A DNA stretch of 64,000 bases from Spongospora subterranea f. sp. subterranea (GCA_049724395.1 JAUGWO010000247.1:34508-98507), one strand, 5' to 3'; positions 10,717-21,996 are shown, counted from the stretch's first letter. Notes: generated by a model from the sequence alone, not told the origin. Numbers and translations: made by a program.

Positions 10717-12822
10717 ATGGCTGAGGTGGCTGTAGGGTCCGCCGCTGCAGCTGTATTCGAGCAGCAAGATCCCACGCTGACGGCTGAATACGTCTTGCCC
10801 GAGTTGGCCAATATCATTGTCCCTCCTCCAGATTTGCGGCGTATGTATTATGCCCCTACGTCGATGTAATTACTGATCGGTTTGATATAGCAATTGTTGA
10901 GAAAACAGCTGGTTATGTCGCTAAACACGGCACTGCCTTTGAGGCAGTGATATTGTCCAAACAGCAGAACGATAGGAGATTCGACTTCCTTCACCCTGAC
11001 AATGCCTACCATTCATATTATAAGTCCAAATTAGTCCAGCTTCTGCTTCCACCTGAAGAGCAAGAACGTCTTGCACGGCTTCAGGAAGAACAGGAAGCTG
11101 AACGACAGGCGTTAGAGGAACTCGAAGCTGAACAAGAAGCTGCTGATGCCAGGGCCGAAACGGCCGCAGTTAAGCCGGTTTGTTCTTACTTTTCATGAGC
11201 GATTGAAGTTAGAAATCGCCAGGTCATGTCAAGCCCATCTTATTCCCACTAGTCCAGCTACTCTTGATCGGTCATTCACCTGCGTTTTACCCTATGATTA
11301 TCCAATCAGTCCCCGCGATCGCGACATCATTTTGCTCACTGCCAGATATGTAGCTGCGCAAGGCAGGGCGTTTATCAATGGATTGATGACAAGAGAGGCC
11401 CGGAATCCTTCCTTTGATTTCATGAGATCGTCGCATCCCTGCTATCAAGCGTTCCAAGAAAGTGTTCAAGCTTATGAGGAGATTATGACCGGTCGTTTAG
11501 CTGAAGTTCTGGAGGAACTGAAGGAACCTGATGCAATGCGCGAAAAAATATTGGGCCGAATCGAATACGAACGCATTCAAGAAAAATTGATGGGCCAGAA
11601 GGAGCAACAAGATGAAGACGAGCGGATGGCTATCGCGTCTACTGATTGGTATGATTTCGTCGTTCTCCGAACTGTGGACTTTCCGGACGATGAGCAACTG
11701 TTTCTTCCGTCTCCGTTCAACACAATTGAAGAGATCAACAGGGCGCTCGATGCTCAGGAGCAACTTCAAGCCGACCGGGATGTTGAAATGGATGTGGACG
11801 CAGACGCCGCAGAACAGGAGTCGGCAGCAGAGGTTATCGTTGAGTCTCAGGTGCAAGATACGGCACCAGGTGAAAGGCAAAGAGTTCAGTCCAACGCAAC
11901 ACAGTTCCAGAAATGTCCCTCCTGTGGGGAACTTGTTCGACAATCCGAGATCAGTGAACACGTCCGTATCTGTTTATTAGATCCTAGATGGAAGGTGCAA
12001 AAGCAGGCCTCGATGCAGAAGCAGCGTGACAGCAATCTGATCAGCGGCTCAGACATCGGCCGACACTTATCTGAACTGGCCAGACGCCGCCAAGATATTT
12101 TCACAACCGCTTCGGGCGCTGTAGGCAATGGCACGCCTGGTGACCAGGGTCAAGGTGCCTCCGGGCACTCATGGAATGACCAGGTTGATGCATTGCCGCC
12201 ATCTGGCCCACCTCCCCCCATGCCGATCCCTCCTGCCTCAATTCCCATTCCCTATATGCCGCCTCTTCCCTCACAGAACATGGGAGGGTTTCCTCACGCC
12301 CCAATGCTCCCTCAAGGCGCCGCCCCATATGGGTATAATCCGGTGCAAACCCCCGTTCCTTACATGGGACCGGCTCCTGGTGCCGGCTTCCCTCACGCCA
12401 TGTACCAGACACCAGTTCCCGACGTCCATATCCCTCAGGTACCGCCACCCCATCAACAGCACCATCATGTCCAGCCACCTCCACCCCCTCCCCCGAAGCG
12501 AACTCGCATGATGGAGCCGGCTGCAGAATGGGCTCGTCGTCACCCTGGACCCGTTCATGTTGTCGTACAGCTTCCTCAACAGGAGGACAGTGAATGGAAT
12601 CTCGCCAATCAGCAAGTTCCCCTGTCGTTGGACATGACCTCGACAGTTCTACAGATAAAACAAGCTTTGAGCAGCCATCTAAACAACCTTCAAGCGAATA
12701 AAATGAAGTTGCAGGCGCCTGACGGGCATTGGTTGAAGGACAGCGAGTCTTTAGCTGAAATGAATTATGTTGCTGGCTCCCGAATAAATTTTGAACTCAA
12801 AGAACGTGGTCGTAAAAAATAA
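10717..12822 (+). CDS. SF3A1: Splicing factor 3A subunit 1
   Basis: Three exons: 10717-10840, 10891-11177 and about 11209-12822. The first intron is 50 nt and closes in phase 1. The second is only 31 nt in the phase-consistent model. The product is about 674 residues (human 793). It has a SURP1 module (IVEKTAGYVAKHG, then FDFLHPDNAYHSYY), a Glu/Gln-rich helix, and a SURP2 module (LLTARYVAAQGRAF, then FDFMRSSHPCYQAF). Next come the WYDFVVLRTVDFPDDE block, a zinc-binding CPSCGELV region ending RICLLDPRW, a long Pro-rich linker, and a C-terminal ubiquitin-like domain ending FELKERGRKK. SF3A1 is part of U2 snRNP and is required for prespliceosome assembly in the nucleus. Domain order is the standard one and no key element is missing. 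Confidence 0.95.
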
Positions 12823-13341
12823 ACCTTAAAAACTTTGTATAAATCAGTTAAATTTTACGTGCTGTAAATATCTTTACTCCAAATTGTGGTGCCGAGATTC
12901 GAGAATCTCACCCCAAGGGTAGTAATGGAGCTCAATTTCGTCGAAAATTCTAACAATCGTTTCCTAATGGCTTCAATTGTCAATTACTGGTTGTTAAGTA
13001 TAGGAAATGATGGGAAATAGCAGACACAAGACCAAAAACAAAAACAGGATCCAATATTCTTATCCCAAGAACCACAACACCCAATATATCCATCTAACGT
13101 CGTCTAATATCGTAGATCCCATGGAGCTCGTGAAGTTATTCCCACCTTCACGATCAGTCTCGTGAATCTGTTTGAGGTACCCCAGCAATGGTGGTCGCCA
13201 TCACCCAATGGACAATAATTGGATGAGGGGGAGGAGAGGGTCCCGCCCGCCCCAATCACATAATGGAACACCCTCTCCCACATCACATATTCCCATCAAA
13301 TCTTCCATTTTATACATCGTCAATCCGAGAACGACGGTTCC
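12823..13341. other. intergenic between SF3A1 and MGAT5-like gene
   Basis: No coding frame is supported. It should hold the SF3A1 terminator and the MGAT5-like promoter. Short open frames on the minus strand look like chance. Confidence 0.4.
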
Positions 13342-14496
13342 ATGAAAGGTTCGTCCACACAGCAGAACCGTTCCCGTTCTAGAATCTTATACTTCTCAAT
13401 TTTGTTGGCCGTCCCAATAATCTGCATTGTCGGCCTCCTGCTGTTATTCCACAATTTGCCGGTTATGGATGCATATGCCAAATCCATTCATATTCGGATC
13501 TCCAAAGATGACAAATCAGCGTTGGACCTTATCTCATCGACAAAATCAGTACTGTTCTACCTCACTAATTTTGACAATGAGCTGGCCAATATGCGATTAG
13601 GAGGTGCTGGAGGGGAAATCACAATGTTCAATTCACTGTTGGATTCGTTCCATAATCTTCCTGAGGTTCATGTTCATGTCGTTCCTGGCGAAACAGAAGC
13701 GGAAGAAATCGATCTTCATTCGTTCGACATTGTAATCCTGGATCAATATCGTCTGCCGTCATTTCTGTCATTGTTCCCAACAGCACTTCAAACGACATCT
13801 CTATCGTGTAAGATGAGGTTCGTCGATTTCTGGGGAACACCTCCTGAGCAAAATCATATTTCACTGGATTTAAAGCAATTTTTGGTGCCGTATCCAAACG
13901 CATGGAATTATTTCATCGGATTCAAGCAGCCCCTGATTGGAAAGACGATACACGAATCGGTTGAGAAGCCGATAGGGGTTATTCATGGAAAATTAGGTAG
14001 ATATATCGAAGGCCATCAAGACCTGATCGAAACAGTTTCCAATCGATGGAGTGTCAAAACCACGATTCCACAGATACAATATGATCGATTAGGTCTATCG
14101 AATTCTGTTGAGAATTTGGGTATTTGTAATTCCAGTCAATGGCGACAGCTGTTGTCCAAAGCTGCGTTCGTTCTATCATTGGGTGATCCCGTCTTAGCAC
14201 CAACCGCTATAGAATCATTGGCGTCTGGTACCCCTTATATTTTCGCCAAATACTCGAAAGGTCGGTCGCTGGCCGACCTCCCCCTTCACCCTATCCAGAC
14301 CCAGCACGATTACATGTTAACTATTGGCGCTCCTTATGCTTATGCTGTTGATATGAGTGATGTTGAGGCCGTTCTGGTCGCCATTGAAACTGCGGTGAAT
14401 AACCCGATCGAACCATGGATCCCAGATGGGTTTACTGATCGAGATCATGAAGACAATTGCCGTCAATTAATCAACAAAAAATTGTGTGAAAAATGA
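13342..14496 (+). CDS. GT18-family glycosyltransferase, MGAT5-like
   Basis: Intronless ORF of 384 residues from ATG 13342. It has the type II membrane topology of Golgi glycosyltransferases: a short basic cytoplasmic tail, then a signal anchor at about residues 14-36 (ILYFSILLAVPIICIVGLLL). The luminal part matches GT18 (alpha-1,6-mannosylglycoprotein beta-1,6-GlcNAc-transferase V) block by block: GGAGGEITMFNSLL, RFVDFWGTPPEQNHIS, FIGF, then WRQLLSKAAFVLSLGDPVLA with PTAIESLASG, and a late IEPWIPDGFT. In animals the enzyme adds the beta-1,6 branch to N-glycans using UDP-GlcNAc. It lacks the long N-terminal stem of the human enzyme, so it is a catalytic-core version. It is convergent with the SELENOK-like gene, 30 bases apart. 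Confidence 0.8.
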   Translation: MKGSSTQQNRSRSRILYFSILLAVPIICIVGLLLLFHNLPVMDAYAKSIHIRISKDDKSALDLISSTKSVLFYLTNFDNELANMRLGGAGGEITMFNSLLDSFHNLPEVHVHVVPGETEAEEIDLHSFDIVILDQYRLPSFLSLFPTALQTTSLSCKMRFVDFWGTPPEQNHISLDLKQFLVPYPNAWNYFIGFKQPLIGKTIHESVEKPIGVIHGKLGRYIEGHQDLIETVSNRWSVKTTIPQIQYDRLGLSNSVENLGICNSSQWRQLLSKAAFVLSLGDPVLAPTAIESLASGTPYIFAKYSKGRSLADLPLHPIQTQHDYMLTIGAPYAYAVDMSDVEAVLVAIETAVNNPIEPWIPDGFTDRDHEDNCRQLINKKLCEK

Positions 14497-14526
14497 ATAT
14501 TATTATTGTAATTTTTACGGGGTGCA

Positions 14527-14847
14527 TTATCCACAGGATCCACCAGCACATTGCCCTCCATCATTATTATGTACTACTCGACCAACAGATGGCCGCCCGC
14601 TGCTGCTGCCACCTCCACTGTATCCTCCTCCAGATCCTTGCCCGCCGATACTCCCATGAATCGGCACCGTGCTTGGGTCGACCAATGTGCGGAAGAAGAG
14701 ACCAACACCGTTGACAATGGCCCAGAATCCGTCACTGATTGATACGGTTCGGGTCTCGGTCACCCTCCCTGATCAGACCAATATTAGCACATACAGATCT
14801 GGCCCTGTCTACTAGTAGTCGATATCACCTCCCGATACGAAGGTCAT
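14527..14847 (-). CDS. SELENOK: SELENOK homologue, cysteine form
   Basis: Two exons, 14847-14829 and 14768-14527, separated by a 60-nt GT-AG intron, give 86 residues (human 94). The N-terminus MTFVSGGRVTETRT matches the short lead of selenoprotein K. FWAIVNGVGLFFRTL is the single transmembrane helix, and a Gly/Ser-rich tail leads to SVGRV and the terminal GGSCG. In animals the last residues are GG-Sec-G or similar; here the Sec position is encoded by TGT (Cys) and the stop is TAA, so no SECIS element is needed. SELENOK sits in the ER membrane and takes part in ERAD and protein palmitoylation. The first exon is only 19 nt and would be missed by simple ORF calling. Confidence 0.8.
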
Positions 14848-14880
14848 CTTCAGAGATCGAATCCCTCCTGTCGACCTGTG

Positions 14881-15109
14881 GTGATCGATATCGGTCTGTG
14901 ACGCTGATCAGACCGACCTGTCTTCCTGTTACTACAGTACCACAGTGGGTAGGTGCCAGTGACACTGACCGGTAACCGAACAATGACCAGCCCTGGGTGA
15001 TCGATATCGGTCTGTGACGCTGATCAGATTGACCTGTCTTCCTGTTACTACTGTACCACAGTGGTAGGTGCCCGTGACACTGACCGGTAACCGAACAATG
15101 ACCAGCCCA
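14881..15109. repeat. 116-bp tandem duplication
   Basis: Two near-identical copies start at 14881 and 14997 (each begins GTGATCGATATCGGTCTGTG). They differ by a handful of substitutions and one indel (GTGGGTAGG versus GTGGTAGG). The unit contains several imperfect palindromes built on GATC and CAGT/ACTG. It lies upstream of the SELENOK-like gene, so it could affect that promoter, but no function is shown. Confidence 0.9.
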
Positions 15110-15179
15110 TTTATGACCAAGCGCTCACTGAAAATACAATATCCATTTCTGAGAGCACGTCAACAAATATCTGTTCCAG

Positions 15180-15549
15180 GTGAATAACTCCAAATATTCT
15201 ACTTTTCAGTGCTATTTTTCGTTGAAGGATTTGTTGAAGCTTTCTCGAGAATGCATGATTTATTTGATTACTTCAATTTCAAATGACAATAAAAATAATC
15301 TGAAATATCTTTGGACGTTTGGAGTTCGAATCGATCGATGTCCAAATTGCGATCAAATTTTTCCTGTTAAAACCTTTGTCGGATGTCGATTGCTGGGACA
15401 CCCTTCACAGATGCTACAAGACACTCAGAGAAGAAGGACCACCGTTGCGACCCGGTGTAGCGCGAAAACCGGAACGACATACGACCCGGCAACGCATCAT
15501 TTCCAGGCCAGTTAGCGCAAACGCATTCGCCGAAACAGTGATGGTTTAG
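15180..15549 (+). CDS. unrecognised coding-like exon(s)
   Basis: A plus-strand frame ending at 15547-15549 reads DVDCWDTLHRCYKTLREEGP and continues basic and polar to the stop. A second frame (15180-15515) overlaps it with a CPNC motif. The first has the more protein-like composition. No ATG or splice site fixes the start, and I do not recognise a family. Confidence 0.25.
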
Positions 15550-16952
15550 ACCCAAAGAGTGGGAACGAGTCGACGTAAACCCGTATGGTCAAGCCCTGAA
15601 GAAGGTATGTAATTGTGGAAGTTGTGATCAAACTTACCCAGCCGTCAATGTATTGTCTCTAGAGCCGCGTGGGATCTTGCGAGCAGGCAAGGACAAGTTT
15701 GGGTTATGTTGGTCATGTCTGTGGCCTCCCTAGACGACCACAAGTTCAGTCGTTGTGTATCCCACAATATGCAAGTGCATAAATAGATGTAGTTTACTCA
15801 GTTGATTCGCTGAATATACGTTATATTTGTTTATTATTTCGAACAGCCACTGCAAGACGGTTTTGTCATTGAACGACTGATGACTGAAATTGTATCACAC
15901 TCTTGTTATGGTAAGTAATTCAACGCCCGTTCAACCTGCAGCAAGTAAATCCTGAGATATGGTCGTTGTCTACGATGGCGAGAAATACCCACAACCGTTG
16001 ACAACTTGCACTGTATAACGGGAGAAATGCTGAAGAAGGTACTGCCGACGGTATCGCCATCCGCAAGCAAGCTAAATCGCAATATATTACGCGAGAAAAA
16101 GCCAATCGTGGAATGCAACGGGCTCGACAGAGCGGTTGAGGAATTGCCCATATATAAGATGATGTCCAGGAGGTCACCAGAGTTGGGAACATATCACCTT
16201 CTGGCGGGGGATTATCATCGAAATCCCAGCGATCCTCTTGACATATTGCTGCAGAACGCATCCACTACTGAGTTGTTGCCACCTTTCCCGCGGTGTCGTC
16301 TTCAAACCGATCTCCTGTTGACAGACTGGGGTGGCATTGGAAGTCATCCCAAAAGGGGAAGGCCATTACCGCCGACATTACTTGCGCCAGGTGGAATTAA
16401 CGACGATTGTGTCAGCCATGCTCAGAGATGGTGCTCGGCGGTATAGCCCTCCCGGTCTTTAGCGAACAGTACGAACATCCATAAACTGGCAATAATAGAA
16501 CGAAAAGCAGGTTGGCGAAGGGAGAGACTTCTGAACCGTGTTCAGTTGACTGATGATAATGTGTAATTGGTGCTGACACGAACTAGATCGCGTCGTCTAT
16601 TAATTTCAACAAAAATTGATCTGTATTCTGATTGCGCGCGCCTGAAAAAATTTCAAACTCGCGTTTCGACACGAACCTTGTGCAAAAATGCGACGTTCAA
16701 AATATGAATGTATCACCCATATTCAAAAATTGGGGCAAGAAACAGTTTCAGAATCGCATTTCGTTGCCAAACTTGTGCCAGACGGCGTTTGGTCGAACAG
16801 ATCGCTATCCAACTCCTATGAACACAATGAAATATGCGTGACGGAGTCCGTGGCGGAGAGCGCAACCGCCTTTTAAATTGACCCGGCCATTGGAACCTGA
16901 TTTCATAACCTATCCGACCTGGTCGCCTCTACCCGCGACCCGAATCGCCAGG
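15550..16952. other. unassigned region before NOP56
   Basis: Open frames occur on both strands at 15.9-16.45 kb. One plus-strand frame reads YNGRNAEEGTADGIAIRKQA and looks coding, but competing frames on the other strand are equally long and I cannot choose. The last 400 bases are AT-rich and should include the NOP56 promoter. Confidence 0.25.
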
Positions 16953-18336
16953 ATGTCGTCCCTGTCGATATTGTATGAGAGCGCCGCCGGTTTGGCCCTG
17001 TTCGATTGCACCGCTCGTGATGATATCGCCATCACCGAGATCCAGTCGTCGATTGTTGATCTGGCCCGGTTCAGCACAATGGTCACCCTTAAGGCGTTCA
17101 ACCCATTCAGCTCGGCCGAGGTCGCTCTGGAGAATATGTTGGCCATTAGCGAGGGCTCCCTGACCCCTTTCCTGCACGCGTTCCTTGAGCAGAACCTCCC
17201 TAAGGTTAAGAAGTCCAGTAAATTGGTTCTTGGTGTTCAAGAGGCCCGTTTAGGCGGTACTATCCAAGAGTTGACCTCGCTACCATGTGAATGTTCATCT
17301 CGTATCTCTGAACTTGTTCGTGGTATTCGTGTCCATTTCCTTCATTATGTCAAGGGTATGGGCCGTCAAGATATCGCTCAAGCTCAGCTCGGTTTAGCCC
17401 ATTCCTACTCCCGTTCCAAAGTCAAATTCAACGTGAACCGTGTCGACAACATGGTCATCCAGTCGATTGCCATCTTGGACCAGCTCGACAAGGATCTGAA
17501 CACATTCAGTATGCGCGTACGAGAATGGTATGGATGGCATTTCCCTGAGCTAACACGCCTTGTCGCTGATCACGCCATATTCGCCCGTGTCGCCATGGCC
17601 ATCGGTGATCGTCAGACCATATCCGCCAACCCATCTGACAATGCCGATCTGTTGGCGTCGCTCACCGATATTTGTCAGGATCAGTGCCTAGCCCAATCGG
17701 TCCTGGACGCCGGCCGCAACTCAATCGGGACCGATATCAGCCCCATCGACCTGGATCAGATCAACCGGTTCGCGGCTCAGGGTCGTCTCCCTGTCGTCTT
17801 ATCGCCAATCCCTCTCCGCCTATCTCCACAATAAGATGAACGCCTGCGCCCCCAATCTCACCGCGCTCATCGGTGATTCTGTCGGTGCTCGTCTAATCAG
17901 CCACGCCGGATCGTTAACCAATTTGGCCAAATGCCCTGCCTCAACGGTTCAAATCCTTGGCGCAGAGAAGGCGTTATTCCGAGCGTTAAAGACCAAAGGC
18001 AACACCCCTAAATATGGTCTCATCTTCAACTCATCATTTATTGGTCAAGCTGCTCCTAAGAATAAGGGCCGTATTAGCCGTTATTTAGCGAATAAGTGCT
18101 CGATCGCGTCGCGAATTGACTCATTCTCTGATACTCCTACCGATATGTATGGATCAATGCTGAAAGAGCAGGTTGAGGAACGTCTTTCGTTCTATAATAC
18201 TGGGGTCGCACCTCGTAAGAATGTGGACGTAATGGCCAAGGTCGGGGAGGAGCTACGAGAGAGTCGGGCCGGTGCTGTGGCCGAAGATGGCGCTGAGCTG
18301 GGTGCCAGCAAGAAGAGGAAAGGGGAGAAGGGGTGA
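16953..18336 (+). CDS. NOP56: Nucleolar protein 56 (box C/D snoRNP), frame-disrupted
   Basis: Starts at ATG 16953 ([13 protein letters not shown]), the normal NOP56 N-terminus. The NOP5 N-terminal domain and coiled coil are followed by the Nop domain ([35 protein letters not shown]). After a frame change it continues [33 protein letters not shown] and [23 protein letters not shown]56 is a core protein of box C/D snoRNPs that direct rRNA 2'-O-methylation. The frame breaks once at the GGG run 17780-17782: the expected [11 protein letters not shown] reading resumes one base over, with no intron signals there. A second break near the G-runs at 18322-18333 separates it from a Lys-rich tail ending at about 18600, as NOP56 proteins usually have. 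Two breaks at G-runs in an otherwise well-conserved essential gene suggest sequence errors. Confidence 0.93.
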
Positions 18337-18601
18337 CGAGGGCGTGAGCAAGAAGCAGAAGAAGGAGAGAAGTAGCGGCGATAAAGAGGGCAAACGGAGC
18401 AGCAAGAAGAGTAAGGTTGTGGAACCAGATCAGGACGAGACCAAAAAGGAGGACCAGGTGAAGAAGGTGAAGAAGTCCAAGAAGGGGGAGGAAGTGGGTG
18501 TTGAGAAACAAGTGGCCAACACGGAAGAACAGACCACGTCAGATAAAAAATCCAAAAAGAAAAACAAGACATCTAAGAAGGAGAAAGTGAGATCAGATTG
18601 A
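18337..18601 (+). CDS. NOP56: probable Lys-rich C-terminal tail of NOP56
   Basis: This frame is dense in KKSKK, KKVKKSKK and KKSKKKNK and follows NOP56 directly, one base out of frame after the second G-run break. Lys/Glu-rich tails of this kind are standard in NOP56. If the assembly is right as written, translation would stop at 18336 and this tail would not be made. Confidence 0.6.
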
Positions 18602-18786
18602 GAAACATTGTCAAAAACGTATATTCCCAATACACATTTTACCGACATATTTTTGCACATCTTGTCACCAATTATTGGTTCTGTCGAATCGATATCATAT
18701 TCATTGTGGACCTGATTTCTGTCATCTCCAACTGATTTATGTTTATTGTCGTTCCCTTTTTCCATCCGCCACCACTCCATTCCAGG

Positions 18787-21090
18787 TCAAAAGGCGATTT
18801 TCTTTGGACTGACGAGTGTGTTGTTGTTGATGGGTAATGGTGAACAGCAGGCGTCATAGAATAGCTCATAAACAGCTCGACGGGATTGATTAGAATCAAC
18901 CCGGGTGGCGATCGACGATAGCTCATACATAACCTCATCGATACCCGATTTCAGCCGTTTGATCTGGGCCCGTACCACATCCGGATCATCTTCCTGCGTT
19001 CCAACAATCACTTTCTCGACAAGTTCATTGACTTTGAAATCGTCGGACGGAAAATATTGAACCGAAAGACGTTTCGTAATGACGACAACGCGACAAAACA
19101 TGACACGATCATTAAATTTGTGCAAAACAACGGTTTCTGAAGTGATTATTTCATATTGAGCAGAATTTGGAAATACCTCTCGACGAACACATCGTTCGGC
19201 AATATAAGATGGAGTTGGAGGATCGTCGAGTTTATGATAAAGGCGGTTTGTGATTGGATCGATGAGACGACCTGAGACCCGTTCCACTAACACCTCCGTT
19301 GGACCTAAACTCGTCGTCAGTTGATCTTCACCATTCACATAGTGCCAATCCCAGTTCAAGATGCGATCAATGATTGTGCTGAGCGATTGATTTGACGATG
19401 GAGTGCGACGAATAACATTAAAATATCAAGAATGATCATTTGACCTTCGAGAAGAACAACACGTTTTGGGACAATATTCCACGAACGCATGGCGTCAACT
19501 TGGGCTTTTGATGCCGGATATCCATCGAGAATATATCCATGGTCTTGTGCTGAACGGTTGAGGACACGTTCTCTCACGACATGATTAACAATATCATCAG
19601 GAACAGGAAGCGCCGCCGTCATGAACGATTGTGCCATTCGTCCGAGTTCGGTTCGCTGAACGATCTCGTCCCGGAGGAGATCGCCTGGCGAAATGTAGAC
19701 CAGAGCGAGATCATCGGCCAGACGGCGGCTGTGAGTTGAGCGGCCTGTTCCTGGGGAACCGATCACGACAACACGAGGTGGCGGTCGTGGGGCATCGGAT
19801 GGCGGCGGTCGGCGAAGATACGACACAACAGATGGGCCATATTGACTGGCCATGATCAGATCGCGTTTGAAATGGTCGAGAAGGCCATTCGCCGATAACA
19901 GATAATCGTGGTCTGGATTAGGGCAACAGACTATCACTTTCTTAGGGAGAACACCACCTGACACCACAAGAAATCCCCGTTAGCGCCATGAACAGGTCGA
20001 TTGGGTCATTGATCACGGTCGATTGTTGAACGGATCCGCTCAACCTTAAACGGCTAAACTCGGCTATCTATTGTGATGATCATGAAATCCGGTTTTTACC
20101 CCAAGTTGGGAAAACTGTATCGATAAACCCTCTGTTATGGAAATGGCGATAGTGTCGGTAATGGCAACGGCGATAAGCTCAAAAACACTTGAGACCAATA
20201 AGCAATCGCTTGACATCAAAAAGGGCAATTCAACAGCAAAAACATTGAAATGGAGAGTCTAAACTTGCATCGTTGTAAAGCGTCAGCTTGAAGGCGTGTT
20301 TCAGGATATCCATCAAGAATCCACCCGTGTTGACGAGCTCCCGGCTCGATAGTTCGCTGACGAATCAATTTCGCAACGACGACAGGATCGTGATCGCCTT
20401 TGGGATCGGTTTTGATGATATCGCCAACTGTTAGACCTGATGAAACCCACACACAATGGAAACAGGTGTTAGGACCATCGGTGAGGATTTCACAATACAA
20501 TCGACTTGACAATGCTATTCGATTGATATCGGGTGGTAATGGTCATCCTATAGTTTAGAATGAAGTTCAAATAGTGGACACAAATCTCATTGATTTCAGT
20601 TAATGAACTGTGTCGGAATGGAAACACTGACGTTCAAGACGCAAATCGGACACAATCCGGTCAACTAAGGCCGTCTTGTCGGGACTTGGAGGGCCGAACA
20701 CAACTACAGATATATTCACTAGAACAGGAGCGGTCATCAGTCGTGGGGTTTGATACATTTGATGGATATCGATATGAACACGATTAAAACAAGGGAATGG
20801 AGCGAGAGACGTTGGTCGAAAGGACAACCAACAAATGAGGGGAGTGTGGTGAGGGATAAGGAGGTGATGGGGATCGGTGGGTGTTCACGAACTGATTGGA
20901 TGGCGTAATCGGTCTATAAGATGGGATATCGGATCAGATGGGCGCTCAATAGCCAGTTCCTCCATCAACTCGGCGAATAGATCCCATAATCGATGATCGT
21001 CGATGTAATCGCCGGCCAATGTCACATACCGATCCTGATCGGTACGGGAATGGACCAGTTCAGACGGGGGCAAGCGAAGAGAGTTGAGAA
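18787..21090 (-). CDS. AK8: AK8-like adenylate kinase, two kinase domains
   Basis: Spliced minus-strand gene. The N-terminal exon (about 21050-20890) reads YIDDHRLWDLFAELMEELAI and then SDPISHLIDRLR, the AK8 lead-in helix. Domain 1 follows: VVVFGPPSPDKTAL, then HGWILDGYPETRLQADAL. Domain 2 has RVVVIGSPGTGRSTHSRRLA, DHGYILDGYPASKAQVDAM, and, after a 140-nt intron (19444-19305, phase 1), GPTEVLVERVSGRLIDPITN. AK8 is an axonemal/ciliary adenylate kinase in animals. The first P-loop lacks the GxGK spacing and the second has Arg for the catalytic Lys (GTGRS), so activity may be reduced. The LID part of domain 1 is not found between 20230 and 19970. The exact start codon is not fixed. Confidence 0.72.
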
Positions 21091-21996
21091 CGAGACGCGG
21101 CTGGGCGACCGGCGAACATGGCCAGGAGATGGACCTCGTGACAATAACGACGATGGTTGGTGATCCGACATGGGAGAACGGACCACGATCAATATCGATT
21201 GCCAATTCACTGGAACACCAACAGGTACAGGGGAAACGATCGTCATTTAGAAATCAACACGTTGATCAACAAACGAGATGATCAAACACAGAATGAACCT
21301 GTATTACTGTCAATAAAGACCCTATCGCGGTCGTGTGTCTGTCAATGGTCATTGTTTATTGTTGAATTCACTGAGTCGACAACCGTTTATGGGCCCGATC
21401 ATACACTGTTATGGGATCACAATAGGATCACCCAGTTCACTCATCTCCTTCGATATGCGCCCGATCAGGTTGGCTGTGCGACCTGGGCAGGACAGATCTG
21501 GACAGCATCATGTGAATAATATTGGGCAGATCTGGTCTGGGTGTCAGATATCATTACCAGCAATGGGCACGAGACCCCAGGGGATATCTGGCGGATTGTA
21601 TTCTATCGTCATTCGTCAACTTCCTTCAGGGGGTGTTAACACAACCAGAAAGAACCTTATGACGCATTGCTTTACAATGATGAGAGAGAGTCGTACAGAG
21701 ATGATGGTTCAGAGGGCGTCTTGGGGTTATCAATCAACATTGGCTATGATCGTAGGTCGGCCCAAAATCTCTCGGTGCAATCCGACCCTGAAAACCGTCA
21801 TTTGGCATTAATAACGGATGAATGCGGCGATTCTGTAGAGGAATACGAACACGCGGCCAGGTCGATCGATATCCGACCATAGAACTGGCAGTTGGAGCCA
21901 TCGTTAGATTCCATGGTCCGACCCACTATTACGATCACAACATCATGGAGTCCTCAATGGGAACCGAACTGAAAACAGTTAAATGAAAATATCTAT
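21091..21996. other. intergenic, nothing recognised
   Basis: Overlapping open frames exist on both strands but none resembles a protein. It holds the 5' side of the AK8-like gene and the 3' end of the SANT gene. Confidence 0.35.

Noticed and set aside
11497-11961. 154-codon minus-strand frame opposite SF3A1
   Set aside because: Shadow of the SF3A1 coding strand; translation is Cys/Leu/Phe-rich noise.
12101-12511. overlapping frames on both strands in the Pro-rich part of SF3A1
   Set aside because: Low-complexity C-rich coding sequence keeps several frames open; only the SF3A1 frame has known domains on both sides.
14527-14742. plus-strand frames opposite the SELENOK-like gene
   Set aside because: Antisense shadows of the Gly/Ser-rich exon; the minus strand has the conserved transmembrane and GGSCG end.
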